Shown here one piece after another: positions 26,730-33,852 of a stretch of DNA of 64,000 bases (positions are counted from its first letter, which is position 1; the number at the start of each line of letters is the position of its first letter). The position numbers were made by a program, and so were the translations under genes. The notes under the pieces are model-generated. The model was not told where the DNA came from, made no database searches, and saw only the letters and a list, made by a program, of their open reading frames with translations. The stretch comes from Caulobacter sp. Root343 (GTDB lineage Bacteria > Pseudomonadota > Alphaproteobacteria > Caulobacterales > Caulobacteraceae), in contig NZ_LMDF01000007.1 in NCBI RefSeq assembly GCF_001425745.1, positions 1,146,439-1,210,438 of the forward strand, given 5' to 3'.

Positions 26730-27868
26730 GACTTGAACTCCGCGAGGATGGATCGATCGATGCTGGCGAGATCACGGACGCCGGTCAGGGCCATGGCCAC
26801 GCGCATCTCCTTCTCGATCAGGTCCAAAAGTTGGGTGACGCCCAGCTCGCCGCGCGCGGCCAGGGCGTAGACGAAGGCGCGGCCCAGCAGGACGCCTTTG
26901 GCGCCCAGGGCCAGCATCCGCACGACGTCGAGGCCGGAGCGCACGCCGCTGTCGGCCAGGACCGTCAGCCGGTCACCCACCGCGTCGGCGATGGCCGGCA
27001 GGGCTCGGGCCGAGGACAGCACGCCGTCCAGCTGGCGGCCGCCATGGTTGGAGACGATGACGCCGTCCGCGCCGATATCGGCGGCGGCCTTGGCGTCTTC
27101 GGGATCCAGCACGCCCTTGATGATCAGCGGGCCCTTCCAGAGCTCGCGGATCCACTCCAGGTCCTTCCACTGGATCGAGGGATCGAAGTTCGCCCCTAGC
27201 CAGCCCATGAAGTCCTCGAGCCCCGAATTGGCGCCGAGCACCGGCGCGACATTGCCCAAGGTGTGGGGACGGCCCATCACCCCCACGTCCCAGGCCCACG
27301 AAGGCTTGAACGCCGCCTGGACCAGCCGGCGGGCGGCGGCATTGGGGCCGCTCATGCCCGAATGGGCGTCGCGATAGCGGGCGCCGGGCACCGGCATGTC
27401 GACGGTGAAGACCAGCGCCGTCGCCCCGGCCGCGCTCGCCCGAGCCAGCAGGTCGCGCATGAAGGCCCTGTCGCGCAGCACATAGAGCTGGAACCAGATC
27501 GGCGCCGACGAAGCCTTGCTGACCTCGTCGACGTCGCAGACCGAGACCGTCGACAGGCAGAACGGCACGTTCTTCTTCGCCGCCGCGCGCGCCGCCTGGC
27601 ACTCGCCGCGGCGGGCGTACATGCCCGTCAGCCCGACCGGCGCCAAGGCGACCGGCAAGGCCTGCTTGACGCCGAACAGGGTGGTCGAGAGGTCGGCCGC
27701 CGACACGTCCTTGAGCACCCGCTGGCGCAGGGCGATGTCGGCCAGGTCGGAGACGTTCCGCTGCAGGGTCCGCTCGGCATAGGCGCCGCCGTCGATATAG
27801 TCGAACAGGAAGCGCGGCAGCTTGCGCCGCGCCGCCTCACGGAAGTCCGTGGTCGAGGAGACGATCAT
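26726..27868 (-). CDS. lldD: FMN-dependent L-lactate dehydrogenase
   Basis: This 380-residue alpha-hydroxy-acid oxidase family enzyme oxidises L-lactate to pyruvate at the membrane and passes electrons to the quinone pool. The active-site His and substrate Arg are in VSNHGGRQLDG, with FMN-binding IWFQLYVL and VLADSGVRSGLDVVRMLALGA. Nothing in the sequence excludes another alpha-hydroxy acid. Its place between L-rhamnose dehydrogenase and an esterase is telling, because the diketo-hydrolase rhamnose pathway encoded here releases L-lactate. It overlaps the CE12 gene and lies 18 bases from the rhamnose dehydrogenase gene. Confidence 0.87.
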   Translation of the reverse strand: MIVSSTTDFREAARRKLPRFLFDYIDGGAYAERTLQRNVSDLADIALRQRVLKDVSAADLSTTLFGVKQALPVALAPVGLTGMYARRGECQAARAAAKKNVPFCLSTVSVCDVDEVSKASSAPIWFQLYVLRDRAFMRDLLARASAAGATALVFTVDMPVPGARYRDAHSGMSGPNAAARRLVQAAFKPSWAWDVGVMGRPHTLGNVAPVLGANSGLEDFMGWLGANFDPSIQWKDLEWIRELWKGPLIIKGVLDPEDAKAAADIGADGVIVSNHGGRQLDGVLSSARALPAIADAVGDRLTVLADSGVRSGLDVVRMLALGAKGVLLGRAFVYALAARGELGVTQLLDLIEKEMRVAMALTGVRDLASIDRSILAEFKS

Positions 27869-27886
27869 TGGAAGACTGGCACGGGA

Positions 27887-28648
27887 CTACTGGAGGTTCA
27901 CGAACGCGCCGCCGTCGACCAGCAGGGCCGCGCCGGTGACGTACTTGGCCAGATCCGAGGCCAGGAACACGATCGGTCCGGCCAGGTCGTCGGGCTCGCC
28001 GAGGCGACCCAGCGGGATGCGGCCGGCCATGTATTCGCGCTTGGCGACGTCGGCCAGGTCTTCCTTGTTGATCGCCGTCTCGATGGTGCCGGGCAGCACC
28101 GAGTTGCAGCGAATGCCGTACTTGCCCAGGGCGATGGCGGTCGACTGCATCAAGCTGTGCACGCCGGCCTTGGTCGGGGTGTAGTGGGTCTGCATGCCGC
28201 CGCCGACCAAAGCGCTGATCGAGCTGACAGCGATGATCGCGCCGCCGTGGCCCTGCTTGACCATCTGATTGGCCGCCGCCTGCACCATGTAGTAGGCGCC
28301 GAACAGGTTGACCTTCATCGTCCGCTCCATGACCTCGGGCGGCATGTCGAGGAAGGCGTGGAACGGGCAGATGCCGGCGTTGTTGACGAACACGTCGACC
28401 TTGCCGAACGCCGAGACGGCCGCTTCGACGAACGCCTTGGCGGTGGCGACGTCGGCCACGTCGCCCTTCACGGCGATGGCGCGACGGCCCAGGGCCTCGA
28501 TCTGGGCGACGGCGTCGGCCGCGCCGGCTTCGTCGGAGTGGTAGTTGATCGCCACATCCGCGCCGTGCTGAGCGCAACCGATCGCGGCCGCCTTGCCGAT
28601 CCCCTGCGAGGCGCCGGTCACCAGCACCACCTTGTTCTTCAGAAGCAT
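27887..28648 (-). CDS. L-rhamnose 1-dehydrogenase (SDR)
   Basis: This 253-residue classical short-chain dehydrogenase has TGASQGIG (cofactor loop), NNAG, Ser in VSSISA, and YTPTK (Tyr/Lys). The N-terminus MLLKNKVVLVTGASQGIG and the ending VTGAALLVDGGAFVNLQ closely resemble characterised bacterial L-rhamnose dehydrogenases, which oxidise L-rhamnose to L-rhamnono-lactone with NAD(P). This is the first step of the non-phosphorylative pathway. I chose the ATG at 28648 because GGAGG lies just before it; the frame remains open upstream without a good start. It lies 23 bases from the IclR gene in one operon. Confidence 0.85.
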   Translation of the reverse strand: MLLKNKVVLVTGASQGIGKAAAIGCAQHGADVAINYHSDEAGAADAVAQIEALGRRAIAVKGDVADVATAKAFVEAAVSAFGKVDVFVNNAGICPFHAFLDMPPEVMERTMKVNLFGAYYMVQAAANQMVKQGHGGAIIAVSSISALVGGGMQTHYTPTKAGVHSLMQSTAIALGKYGIRCNSVLPGTIETAINKEDLADVAKREYMAGRIPLGRLGEPDDLAGPIVFLASDLAKYVTGAALLVDGGAFVNLQ

Positions 28649-28671
28649 CGTTCCTCCCATACGCTGGCCGT

Positions 28672-29502
28672 CTAGCTCTTGCCGACGGCCGTCCTTTTTC
28701 CGTTCCAGCCGAGATCGCGGCCGATCGCGTTGGCCGTGTCGCGGACGTCGTTGACCAGCGACTGCATCCGCTCGTCGTCCATGTACTGGGCCGCGCCCGA
28801 GACGCTGATGGCGCCGACGACCTGACCCGCGGCCCCGCGGATCGGCGCGGCGACGCAGCGGATGCGGTCCTCGTTCTCTTCCAAGTCGAAGGCCACGCCC
28901 TGCTTGGAATAGTCGCGCATCCAGTCGATCCACTGCTTTTCGTCGGGCGCGCCCGGCGCGGGCGGACCTTCCGAGCGATAGAGCGTGCGCCAGCGGTCCT
29001 CGGTGTCGTCCAGCACCAGGGCCTTGCCCAGGCCGGTCGAGCGGATCGGCTGGCGGTCGCCGACGCGCGAGCTGATATTGATCCGCCGGCGGCCGGTCAG
29101 CTTATCGAGATAGAGGGCCCGGTCGTCGTCGAGCACGCCCAGGTGGACCGTGTCCTCGGTGTCTTCCCACAGCCTTTCCAGGTGCGGGCGGGCGATGCGC
29201 GGAAGGTCCATCTGCTGGCTGGCCAGATAGCCTAGCTCCAACAGCTTCGACCCCAGGCTGTAGCCTTCGCGCGGCGCCTGCGAGAGCAGACGGCGCTCGA
29301 CCAGGGCCGTGGCCAGGCGGTGAGTCGTGCTGCGGGTCAGGCCCAATTGCTTGGCCAGGGCCGGCAGGGCGATGGTCCCGGACTCGGCGACCATGTCCAG
29401 CAGATCGAGGCCGCGGAACAGGGTCTGGCTGCCGCTGGGGCTCTTGGTCGTCGCGTTTTCGTCCGCCGCCACCGGTTCCGCTCCCCTTGACGCTGGTTTC
29501 AT
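28672..29502 (-). CDS. IclR-family regulator of the rhamnogalacturonan/rhamnose locus
   Basis: This 276-residue protein has a winged helix-turn-helix at about residues 27-90 (LPALAKQLGLTRSTTHRLATALVERRLL) and an IclR effector domain (VHLGVLDDDRALYLDKLTG..., RSTGLGKALVL, CVAAPIRGAAGQVVGAISVSG). IclR proteins such as KdgR often control pectin and sugar-acid genes. This one heads the operon of rhamnose dehydrogenase, lactate dehydrogenase and two esterases, and a two-site palindromic operator overlaps its start codon. It is therefore the best candidate for the locus-wide repressor and probably autoregulates. The effector may be a rhamnose-pathway intermediate. Confidence 0.9.
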   Translation of the reverse strand: MKPASRGAEPVAADENATTKSPSGSQTLFRGLDLLDMVAESGTIALPALAKQLGLTRSTTHRLATALVERRLLSQAPREGYSLGSKLLELGYLASQQMDLPRIARPHLERLWEDTEDTVHLGVLDDDRALYLDKLTGRRRINISSRVGDRQPIRSTGLGKALVLDDTEDRWRTLYRSEGPPAPGAPDEKQWIDWMRDYSKQGVAFDLEENEDRIRCVAAPIRGAAGQVVGAISVSGAAQYMDDERMQSLVNDVRDTANAIGRDLGWNGKRTAVGKS

Positions 29503-29531
29503 TTTGTAGCACTACCTCTCATATTGTGGAA
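29497..29531. promoter_or_regulatory. tandem 15-bp palindromes, candidate IclR operator (iclR / rhamnonate operon divergent region)
   Basis: Site 1 is TTTCATTTTGTAGCA (29497-29511) and site 2 TCTCATATTGTGGAA (29517-29531), 20 bp centre to centre. Site 1 covers the start codon of the IclR gene (29502-29500). The operator sits at one end of the 226-bp divergent region, about 200 bp upstream of the rhamnonate dehydratase start, so its strongest effect should be on the minus-strand operon. The rest of the region (29532-29728) shows no clear promoter. Confidence 0.6.
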
Positions 29532-29728
29532 CGCAAGGCAAGCGGAACGACGGCGACTCTCTCGGAGGTCGCCGGCCTCGCGAACCGACAGCGTGTCACA
29601 GGTTGTGTTGGGGAGGTAGGCGGCGCCGAACGGCTCCGCCAGGGGCTTGCCGGAGGGGTTCCGGAGGCGCGCCTTCCTTGTCTCGGGCGTCGTCGCGGAC
29701 GGGCCCAAAGGTTGGAGCCTCGTCGTCC

Positions 29729-30907
29729 ATGGCGTTTCCGGTCATCAAGCACGTACGCGCGTTCGTGGTTCGCGGCGGCGGCGCCGACTATCACGACCAG
29801 GGCGAAGGCCACTGGATCGACGACCACATCGCCACGCCGATGTCGCGCTATCCGGAGTATCGCCAGAGCCGCCAGAGCTTCGGCATCAACGTACTGGGCA
29901 CACTGGTGGTCGAGATCGAGGCCGCCGACGGCACGATCGGCTTCGCGGTGACCACCGGCGGCGAACCGGCCGCCTATATCGTCGAGAAGCACCTGGCCCG
30001 CTTCCTGGAAGGCCGCGATCCGGCCGAGGTCGAGAAGATCTGGGACCAGATGTACTTCTCCACCCAATATTATGGTCGCAAGGGCCTGGTCGTGAACGCC
30101 CTGTCCGGCGTCGACCTCGCCCTGTGGGACCTGCTCGGCAAGCTGCGCCAGGAACCGGTCTATCACCTGCTGGGCGGCAAGGTTCGCGACGAGCTGACCT
30201 TCTACGCCACCGGAGCGCGGCCCGACCTGGCCAAGAAGATGGGCTTCATCGGCGGCAAGATGCCTCTGCACCACGGCCCGGCCGAGGGCGAGGAAGGCCT
30301 GCGCAAGAACCTCGAGGAGCTCGCCACCATGCGCGAGCGCTGCGGCGAGGACTTCTGGCTGATGTTCGATTGCTGGATGGCGCTGGACCTCAACTACGCC
30401 ACCAAGCTGGCCCACAAGGCCCACGAGTATGGCCTCAAATGGATCGAGGAAGCGCTCAGCCCCGACGACTATTGGGGCTATCGCGACCTGAAGAAGAGCG
30501 CTCCCAAGGGCATGCTGGTCACCACCGGCGAGCACGAGGCCACCCGCTGGGGCTTCCGCATGCTGCTGGAGATGGAATGCTGCGACATCATCCAGCCCGA
30601 CGTGGGCTGGTGCGGCGGCATGACCGAGATCATCAAGATCTCGAACCTGGCCGACAGCCGCGGCGTGCTGTGCATCCCGCACGGATCGAGCGTCTACAGC
30701 TATCACTTCGTGATCACGCGCCATAACAGCCCGTTCGCCGAGTTCCTGATGATGGCCCCGAAGGCCGATGAGGTGGTGCCGATGTTCCACCCGCAGCTGA
30801 TCGGCGAACCCGTGCCCGTGAACGGCAAGCTCAAGCTCTCCGATGCGCCGGGCTTCGGCGTCGAACTCAATCGCGAGGTCGGTCTGCACCGGCCTTACGC
30901 CCGCTGA
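29729..30907 (+). CDS. rhmD: L-rhamnonate dehydratase
   Basis: This 392-residue enolase-superfamily enzyme dehydrates L-rhamnonate to 2-keto-3-deoxy-L-rhamnonate with magnesium. Metal ligands appear in LMFDCWMALD (Asp), KWIEEAL (Glu) and TTGEHEATRWGFR (Glu); the general base His is in CIPHGSSVYSYH. The N-terminal cap includes a conserved DYHDQGEGHWIDDHIATPMS stretch and SQRQ-like RQSFGINVLGTLVVEIEAADG, both typical of RhmD. I chose the ATG at 29729 because the protein starts MAFPVIKHVRAFVVRGGGADYHD as RhmD does, with GGAG upstream; the frame is open to 29603. It is the first gene of the plus-strand operon. Confidence 0.93.
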   Translation: MAFPVIKHVRAFVVRGGGADYHDQGEGHWIDDHIATPMSRYPEYRQSRQSFGINVLGTLVVEIEAADGTIGFAVTTGGEPAAYIVEKHLARFLEGRDPAEVEKIWDQMYFSTQYYGRKGLVVNALSGVDLALWDLLGKLRQEPVYHLLGGKVRDELTFYATGARPDLAKKMGFIGGKMPLHHGPAEGEEGLRKNLEELATMRERCGEDFWLMFDCWMALDLNYATKLAHKAHEYGLKWIEEALSPDDYWGYRDLKKSAPKGMLVTTGEHEATRWGFRMLLEMECCDIIQPDVGWCGGMTEIIKISNLADSRGVLCIPHGSSVYSYHFVITRHNSPFAEFLMMAPKADEVVPMFHPQLIGEPVPVNGKLKLSDAPGFGVELNREVGLHRPYAR

Positions 30908-30929
30908 CCTCCCTGAAGGCGAAACACTG

Positions 30930-31793
30930 ATGAAACTGCTCCGCTACGGCCCCAAGGGCTCCGAGAAGCCCGGCCTCCTCGACGCCGAGGGCAAGATCCG
31001 CGATCTGTCCGGCCACGTGGCCGACATCACGGGCGCCCAGCTCTCGCCCGCCAGCCTCAAGGCCCTCGCCGCCATCGATCCCGCCACCCTGCCCGTGGTC
31101 GAGGGTTCGCCTCGCTACGGCGTGCCGGTGAACGGCGTCAGCAAGTTCATCGCCGTGGGCCTGAACTTCGCCGACCACGCCGCCGAATCGAACCTGCCGA
31201 TCCCGGAAGAGCCCGTGCTGTTCACCAAGGCCGTCAGCTGCCTGACCGGGCCGAATGATCCGGTCATGATCCCCAAGGACTCGCTGAAGACCGACTGGGA
31301 GGTCGAGCTGGGCGTGGTGATCGGATCGCGCGCCCGCTACGTCTCCGAAGCCGAGGCTCTGGAGTACGTGGCCGGCTACGTCCTGATCAACGACGTCTCC
31401 GAACGCGCCTTCCAGATCGAGCGCGGCGGCACCTGGGACAAGGGCAAGGGTTGCGACACCTTCGGCCCGGTCGGCCCGTGGATGGTCACCTCGGACGAGG
31501 TCGGCGACCCGCAGAATCTCGGCATGTGGCTGGACGTCAACGGCCAGCGCAAGCAGGACGGCTCGTCCAAGACCATGATCTTCCCGATCAGCAAGCTGGT
31601 CTCGTACATCAGCGAGTTCATGACGCTGGAGCCGGGCGACCTGATCACCACCGGCACCCCGCCCGGCGTCGGCATGGGCCAGAAGCCGCAGCCCGTTTAC
31701 CTGAAGGCCGGCGACGAGATCCGCCTTGGCATCGAGAAGCTGGGCGAGCAGCGCCAGATCGTGGTGGCCTGGACCAAGGAAGGCGTCGCGTGA
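30930..31793 (+). CDS. 2,4-diketo-3-deoxy-L-rhamnonate hydrolase (FAH family)
   Basis: This 287-residue fumarylacetoacetate-hydrolase-family enzyme has metal-binding WEVELGVVIG and the FAH-family TTGTPPGVGMG motif. In the known diketo-hydrolase pathway the FAH enzyme cleaves 2,4-diketo-3-deoxyrhamnonate to pyruvate and L-lactate, and the neighbours here supply every other step. It begins with MKLLRYGPKGSEKPG 22 bases after the dehydratase. The GTG of the next SDR overlaps its stop by 4 bases. A role on the analogous fucose intermediate cannot be excluded. Confidence 0.87.
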   Translation: MKLLRYGPKGSEKPGLLDAEGKIRDLSGHVADITGAQLSPASLKALAAIDPATLPVVEGSPRYGVPVNGVSKFIAVGLNFADHAAESNLPIPEEPVLFTKAVSCLTGPNDPVMIPKDSLKTDWEVELGVVIGSRARYVSEAEALEYVAGYVLINDVSERAFQIERGGTWDKGKGCDTFGPVGPWMVTSDEVGDPQNLGMWLDVNGQRKQDGSSKTMIFPISKLVSYISEFMTLEPGDLITTGTPPGVGMGQKPQPVYLKAGDEIRLGIEKLGEQRQIVVAWTKEGVA

Positions 31794-32542
31794 GCACTCC
31801 CTACGCTAATCGTTTTGCAGGCCGCGCCGCGGTGATCACCGGCGGGGCCTCGGGCCTGGGCCGCGCGGTCGCCGCCCGCATCGTGGCCGAGGGCGGCCAA
31901 GTCTCGCTGTGGGACCTGGACGCCGACGGCCTGAAAGAGGCCGCCGCCGATGTGGGCGCGGCCCACGTCGTCGCCCTTGACGTCTCCGATGAAGCCGCCG
32001 TCGCCGCGGCGGCCAAGGCGTCCAACGACGCCCTCGGTCGCATCGACATCCTGGTCGCCTCGGCCGGCATCACCGGCGCGACCGCGCCGGTGCACGAATA
32101 TCCGACCGAGAGCTGGAAGCGCGTGATCGACATCAACGTCCACGGCGTCTTCTACTGCTGCAAGTCGGTCGTTCCCTTCATGCTGACCAACGGCTACGGC
32201 CGGATCGTCAATGTCGCCTCGGTGGCCGGCAAGGAAGGCAATCCGAACGCCAGCGCCTATTCGGCGTCGAAAGCGGCGGTGATCGGCCTGACCAAGTCGC
32301 TGGGCAAGGAATTGGCCACGAAGGGCGTGATCGCCAACAGCATCACCCCGGCCACCTTCGAGAGCCCGATCCTGGAGCAACTACCCAAGAGCCAGGTCGA
32401 CTACATGCGCGGCAAGATCCCGATGGGTCGCCTGGGCGAAGTTCACGAGAGCGCGGCCATGGTCTGCTTCATGGCCTCGGAGGAATGCAGCTTCACCACC
32501 GCCGCCACCTTCGACACCTCCGGCGGCCGGACCACGTTCTAG
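31790..32542 (+). CDS. 2-keto-3-deoxy-L-rhamnonate 4-dehydrogenase (SDR)
   Basis: This 250-residue classical SDR has TGGASGLG (cofactor loop), Ser in VASVAG and YSASK (Tyr/Lys). The usual NNAG is ASAG. In the diketo-hydrolase pathway this enzyme oxidises 2-keto-3-deoxy-L-rhamnonate to the 2,4-diketo acid that the upstream FAH enzyme cleaves. The GTG at 31790 overlaps the FAH stop, so the two are translationally coupled, and the order matches known rhamnose gene clusters. The ending FDTSGGRTTF replaces the usual DGG tail. The lactonase gene starts 9 bases downstream. Confidence 0.83.
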   Translation: MSTPYANRFAGRAAVITGGASGLGRAVAARIVAEGGQVSLWDLDADGLKEAAADVGAAHVVALDVSDEAAVAAAAKASNDALGRIDILVASAGITGATAPVHEYPTESWKRVIDINVHGVFYCCKSVVPFMLTNGYGRIVNVASVAGKEGNPNASAYSASKAAVIGLTKSLGKELATKGVIANSITPATFESPILEQLPKSQVDYMRGKIPMGRLGEVHESAAMVCFMASEECSFTTAATFDTSGGRTTF

Positions 32543-32551
32543 GAGGGAGCC

Positions 32552-33460
32552 ATGGCGTATACGGGCCCCATCGTCGATCCCCACATGCACCTGTGGGACC
32601 TCGATCGGCACTACTATGCCTGGCTCCAGGACACGCCGCTGCCGAACAACCCGGCCGGCGACATATCCTCGATCGCCTACAAGTCCTATGGGCTGGACGA
32701 CTATCTGGCCGACGCCAAGGGCTGGAACGTCGTCCAGGTCGTCCACGTCGAATGCGGCCTGCCGCCCAAGGATCAGCTGTCCGAGACCGATTGGCTGCAG
32801 GGGATCGCCGACCAGCGCGGCGTAATCGGCGGCATTGTCGCCGGGGCCAATCTGGACGACCCGAACGTCGAGCCGATGCTGGCCGCCCACGCCAGCCATG
32901 GGGCCGTCCGGGGAATCCGTCAGATCGTCAACTGGCACGCCGATCCGGCCAAGACCTACGGTCCGACCGACAAGCTGCTGGACGCCCAATGGCGCAAGGG
33001 GTTTGCCCTGTTGGCCAAGTACGGGCTGTCGTTCGACCTGCAGCTCTACGCGTCGCAAATGGCGGTGGCCGCCGAACTGGCCGACGCGCACCCGAATATC
33101 CCGCTGATCGTCAACCACGCCGGCATGCCGACCGACCGCGACGAGACCGGCTTGGCGGCCTGGCGCGAGGGCCTGGCTGCCCTGGCCCAACGCCCGAACG
33201 TCAGCTGCAAGATCTCGGGCCTGGCCATGGTCGATCGCTCCTGGACCACCGCCAGCCTGAAGCCCTTCGTGCTGCAGGTGATCGAGACCTTTGGGATCGA
33301 GCGCTGCATGTTCGCCAGCAATTTCCCGGTCGAGAAGATCCACGGCAGCTTCGGGGCCTTCTACGCCGCCTACGACGCGATCACGGCCGGCTTCAGCCAC
33401 GACGAGCGCGAGGCGCTGTTCGCCGGGACCGCCCGGCGGATCTACCGACTGCCCCACTGA
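32552..33460 (+). CDS. L-rhamnono-1,4-lactonase (amidohydrolase family)
   Basis: This 302-residue amidohydrolase (Amidohydro_2 type) has the N-terminal metal motif VDPHMHLWD, later His in LIVNHAGMP, and a C-terminal Asp-containing MFASNFPVEK. It opens the L-rhamnono-lactone produced by the SDR at 27887 to L-rhamnonate, the substrate of RhmD. The start has GGAGG directly upstream. It lies in the middle of the rhamnose operon, followed by an A-rich 39-bp leader and the mutarotase gene. Confidence 0.87.
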   Translation: MAYTGPIVDPHMHLWDLDRHYYAWLQDTPLPNNPAGDISSIAYKSYGLDDYLADAKGWNVVQVVHVECGLPPKDQLSETDWLQGIADQRGVIGGIVAGANLDDPNVEPMLAAHASHGAVRGIRQIVNWHADPAKTYGPTDKLLDAQWRKGFALLAKYGLSFDLQLYASQMAVAAELADAHPNIPLIVNHAGMPTDRDETGLAAWREGLAALAQRPNVSCKISGLAMVDRSWTTASLKPFVLQVIETFGIERCMFASNFPVEKIHGSFGAFYAAYDAITAGFSHDEREALFAGTARRIYRLPH

Positions 33461-33499
33461 CAGAACAACGCCGACAACAAGAAAAACGGGAGGAAGACG

Positions 33500-33850
33500 A
33501 TGAGCACCCAGATGGGGAGCACGCCGACGGAAAGCCGCCCCCTCGCCTTCCGCATGCAGCTGAAGCCGGGTGTCGCCGCCGAGTACGAGCGCCGCCACGA
33601 CGAACTCTGGCCCGACCTGGCCGAAGCCCTGCGCAACGCGGGGATTCACGACTATTCGATCTTCCTGGACGAGGAGACCATGAGCCTCTTCGCCGTGCTG
33701 CGCCTGCGTCCCGATCACAACAAGGACGCCCTGCCGCTGCAGCCGGTGATGAAGCGCTGGTGGGACTACATGGCCGACCTGATGGAGGTCCATCCGGACA
33801 ACAAGCCGGTCGAGTGGCCGCTGAAGCCCGTCTTCTACTTCGAGGGCTGA
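33500..33850 (+). CDS. rhaM: L-rhamnose mutarotase
   Basis: This 116-residue ferredoxin-like protein of the RhaM (YiiL) family interconverts alpha and beta anomers of L-rhamnose. RMQLKPGVAAEYERRHDELWPDL, then IHDYSIFLDEETMSLFAVLRL and a late MKRWWDYMADLMEVH are the family blocks, and they contain the conserved catalytic His and Trp. It has about ten extra N-terminal residues. It would supply the anomer preferred by the dehydrogenase. The ribosome-binding site GGGAGGAAG lies in an A-rich spacer. Confidence 0.93.
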   Translation: MSTQMGSTPTESRPLAFRMQLKPGVAAEYERRHDELWPDLAEALRNAGIHDYSIFLDEETMSLFAVLRLRPDHNKDALPLQPVMKRWWDYMADLMEVHPDNKPVEWPLKPVFYFEG

Positions 33851-33852
33851 AC

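Noticed and set aside
32485..33852. 456-codon in-frame upstream extension of the GH43/GH35 gene
   Set aside because: It overlaps the rhamnonolactonase and rhamnose mutarotase genes in another frame, is Arg/Pro-rich, and the real protein starts with a clear signal peptide at 33853.
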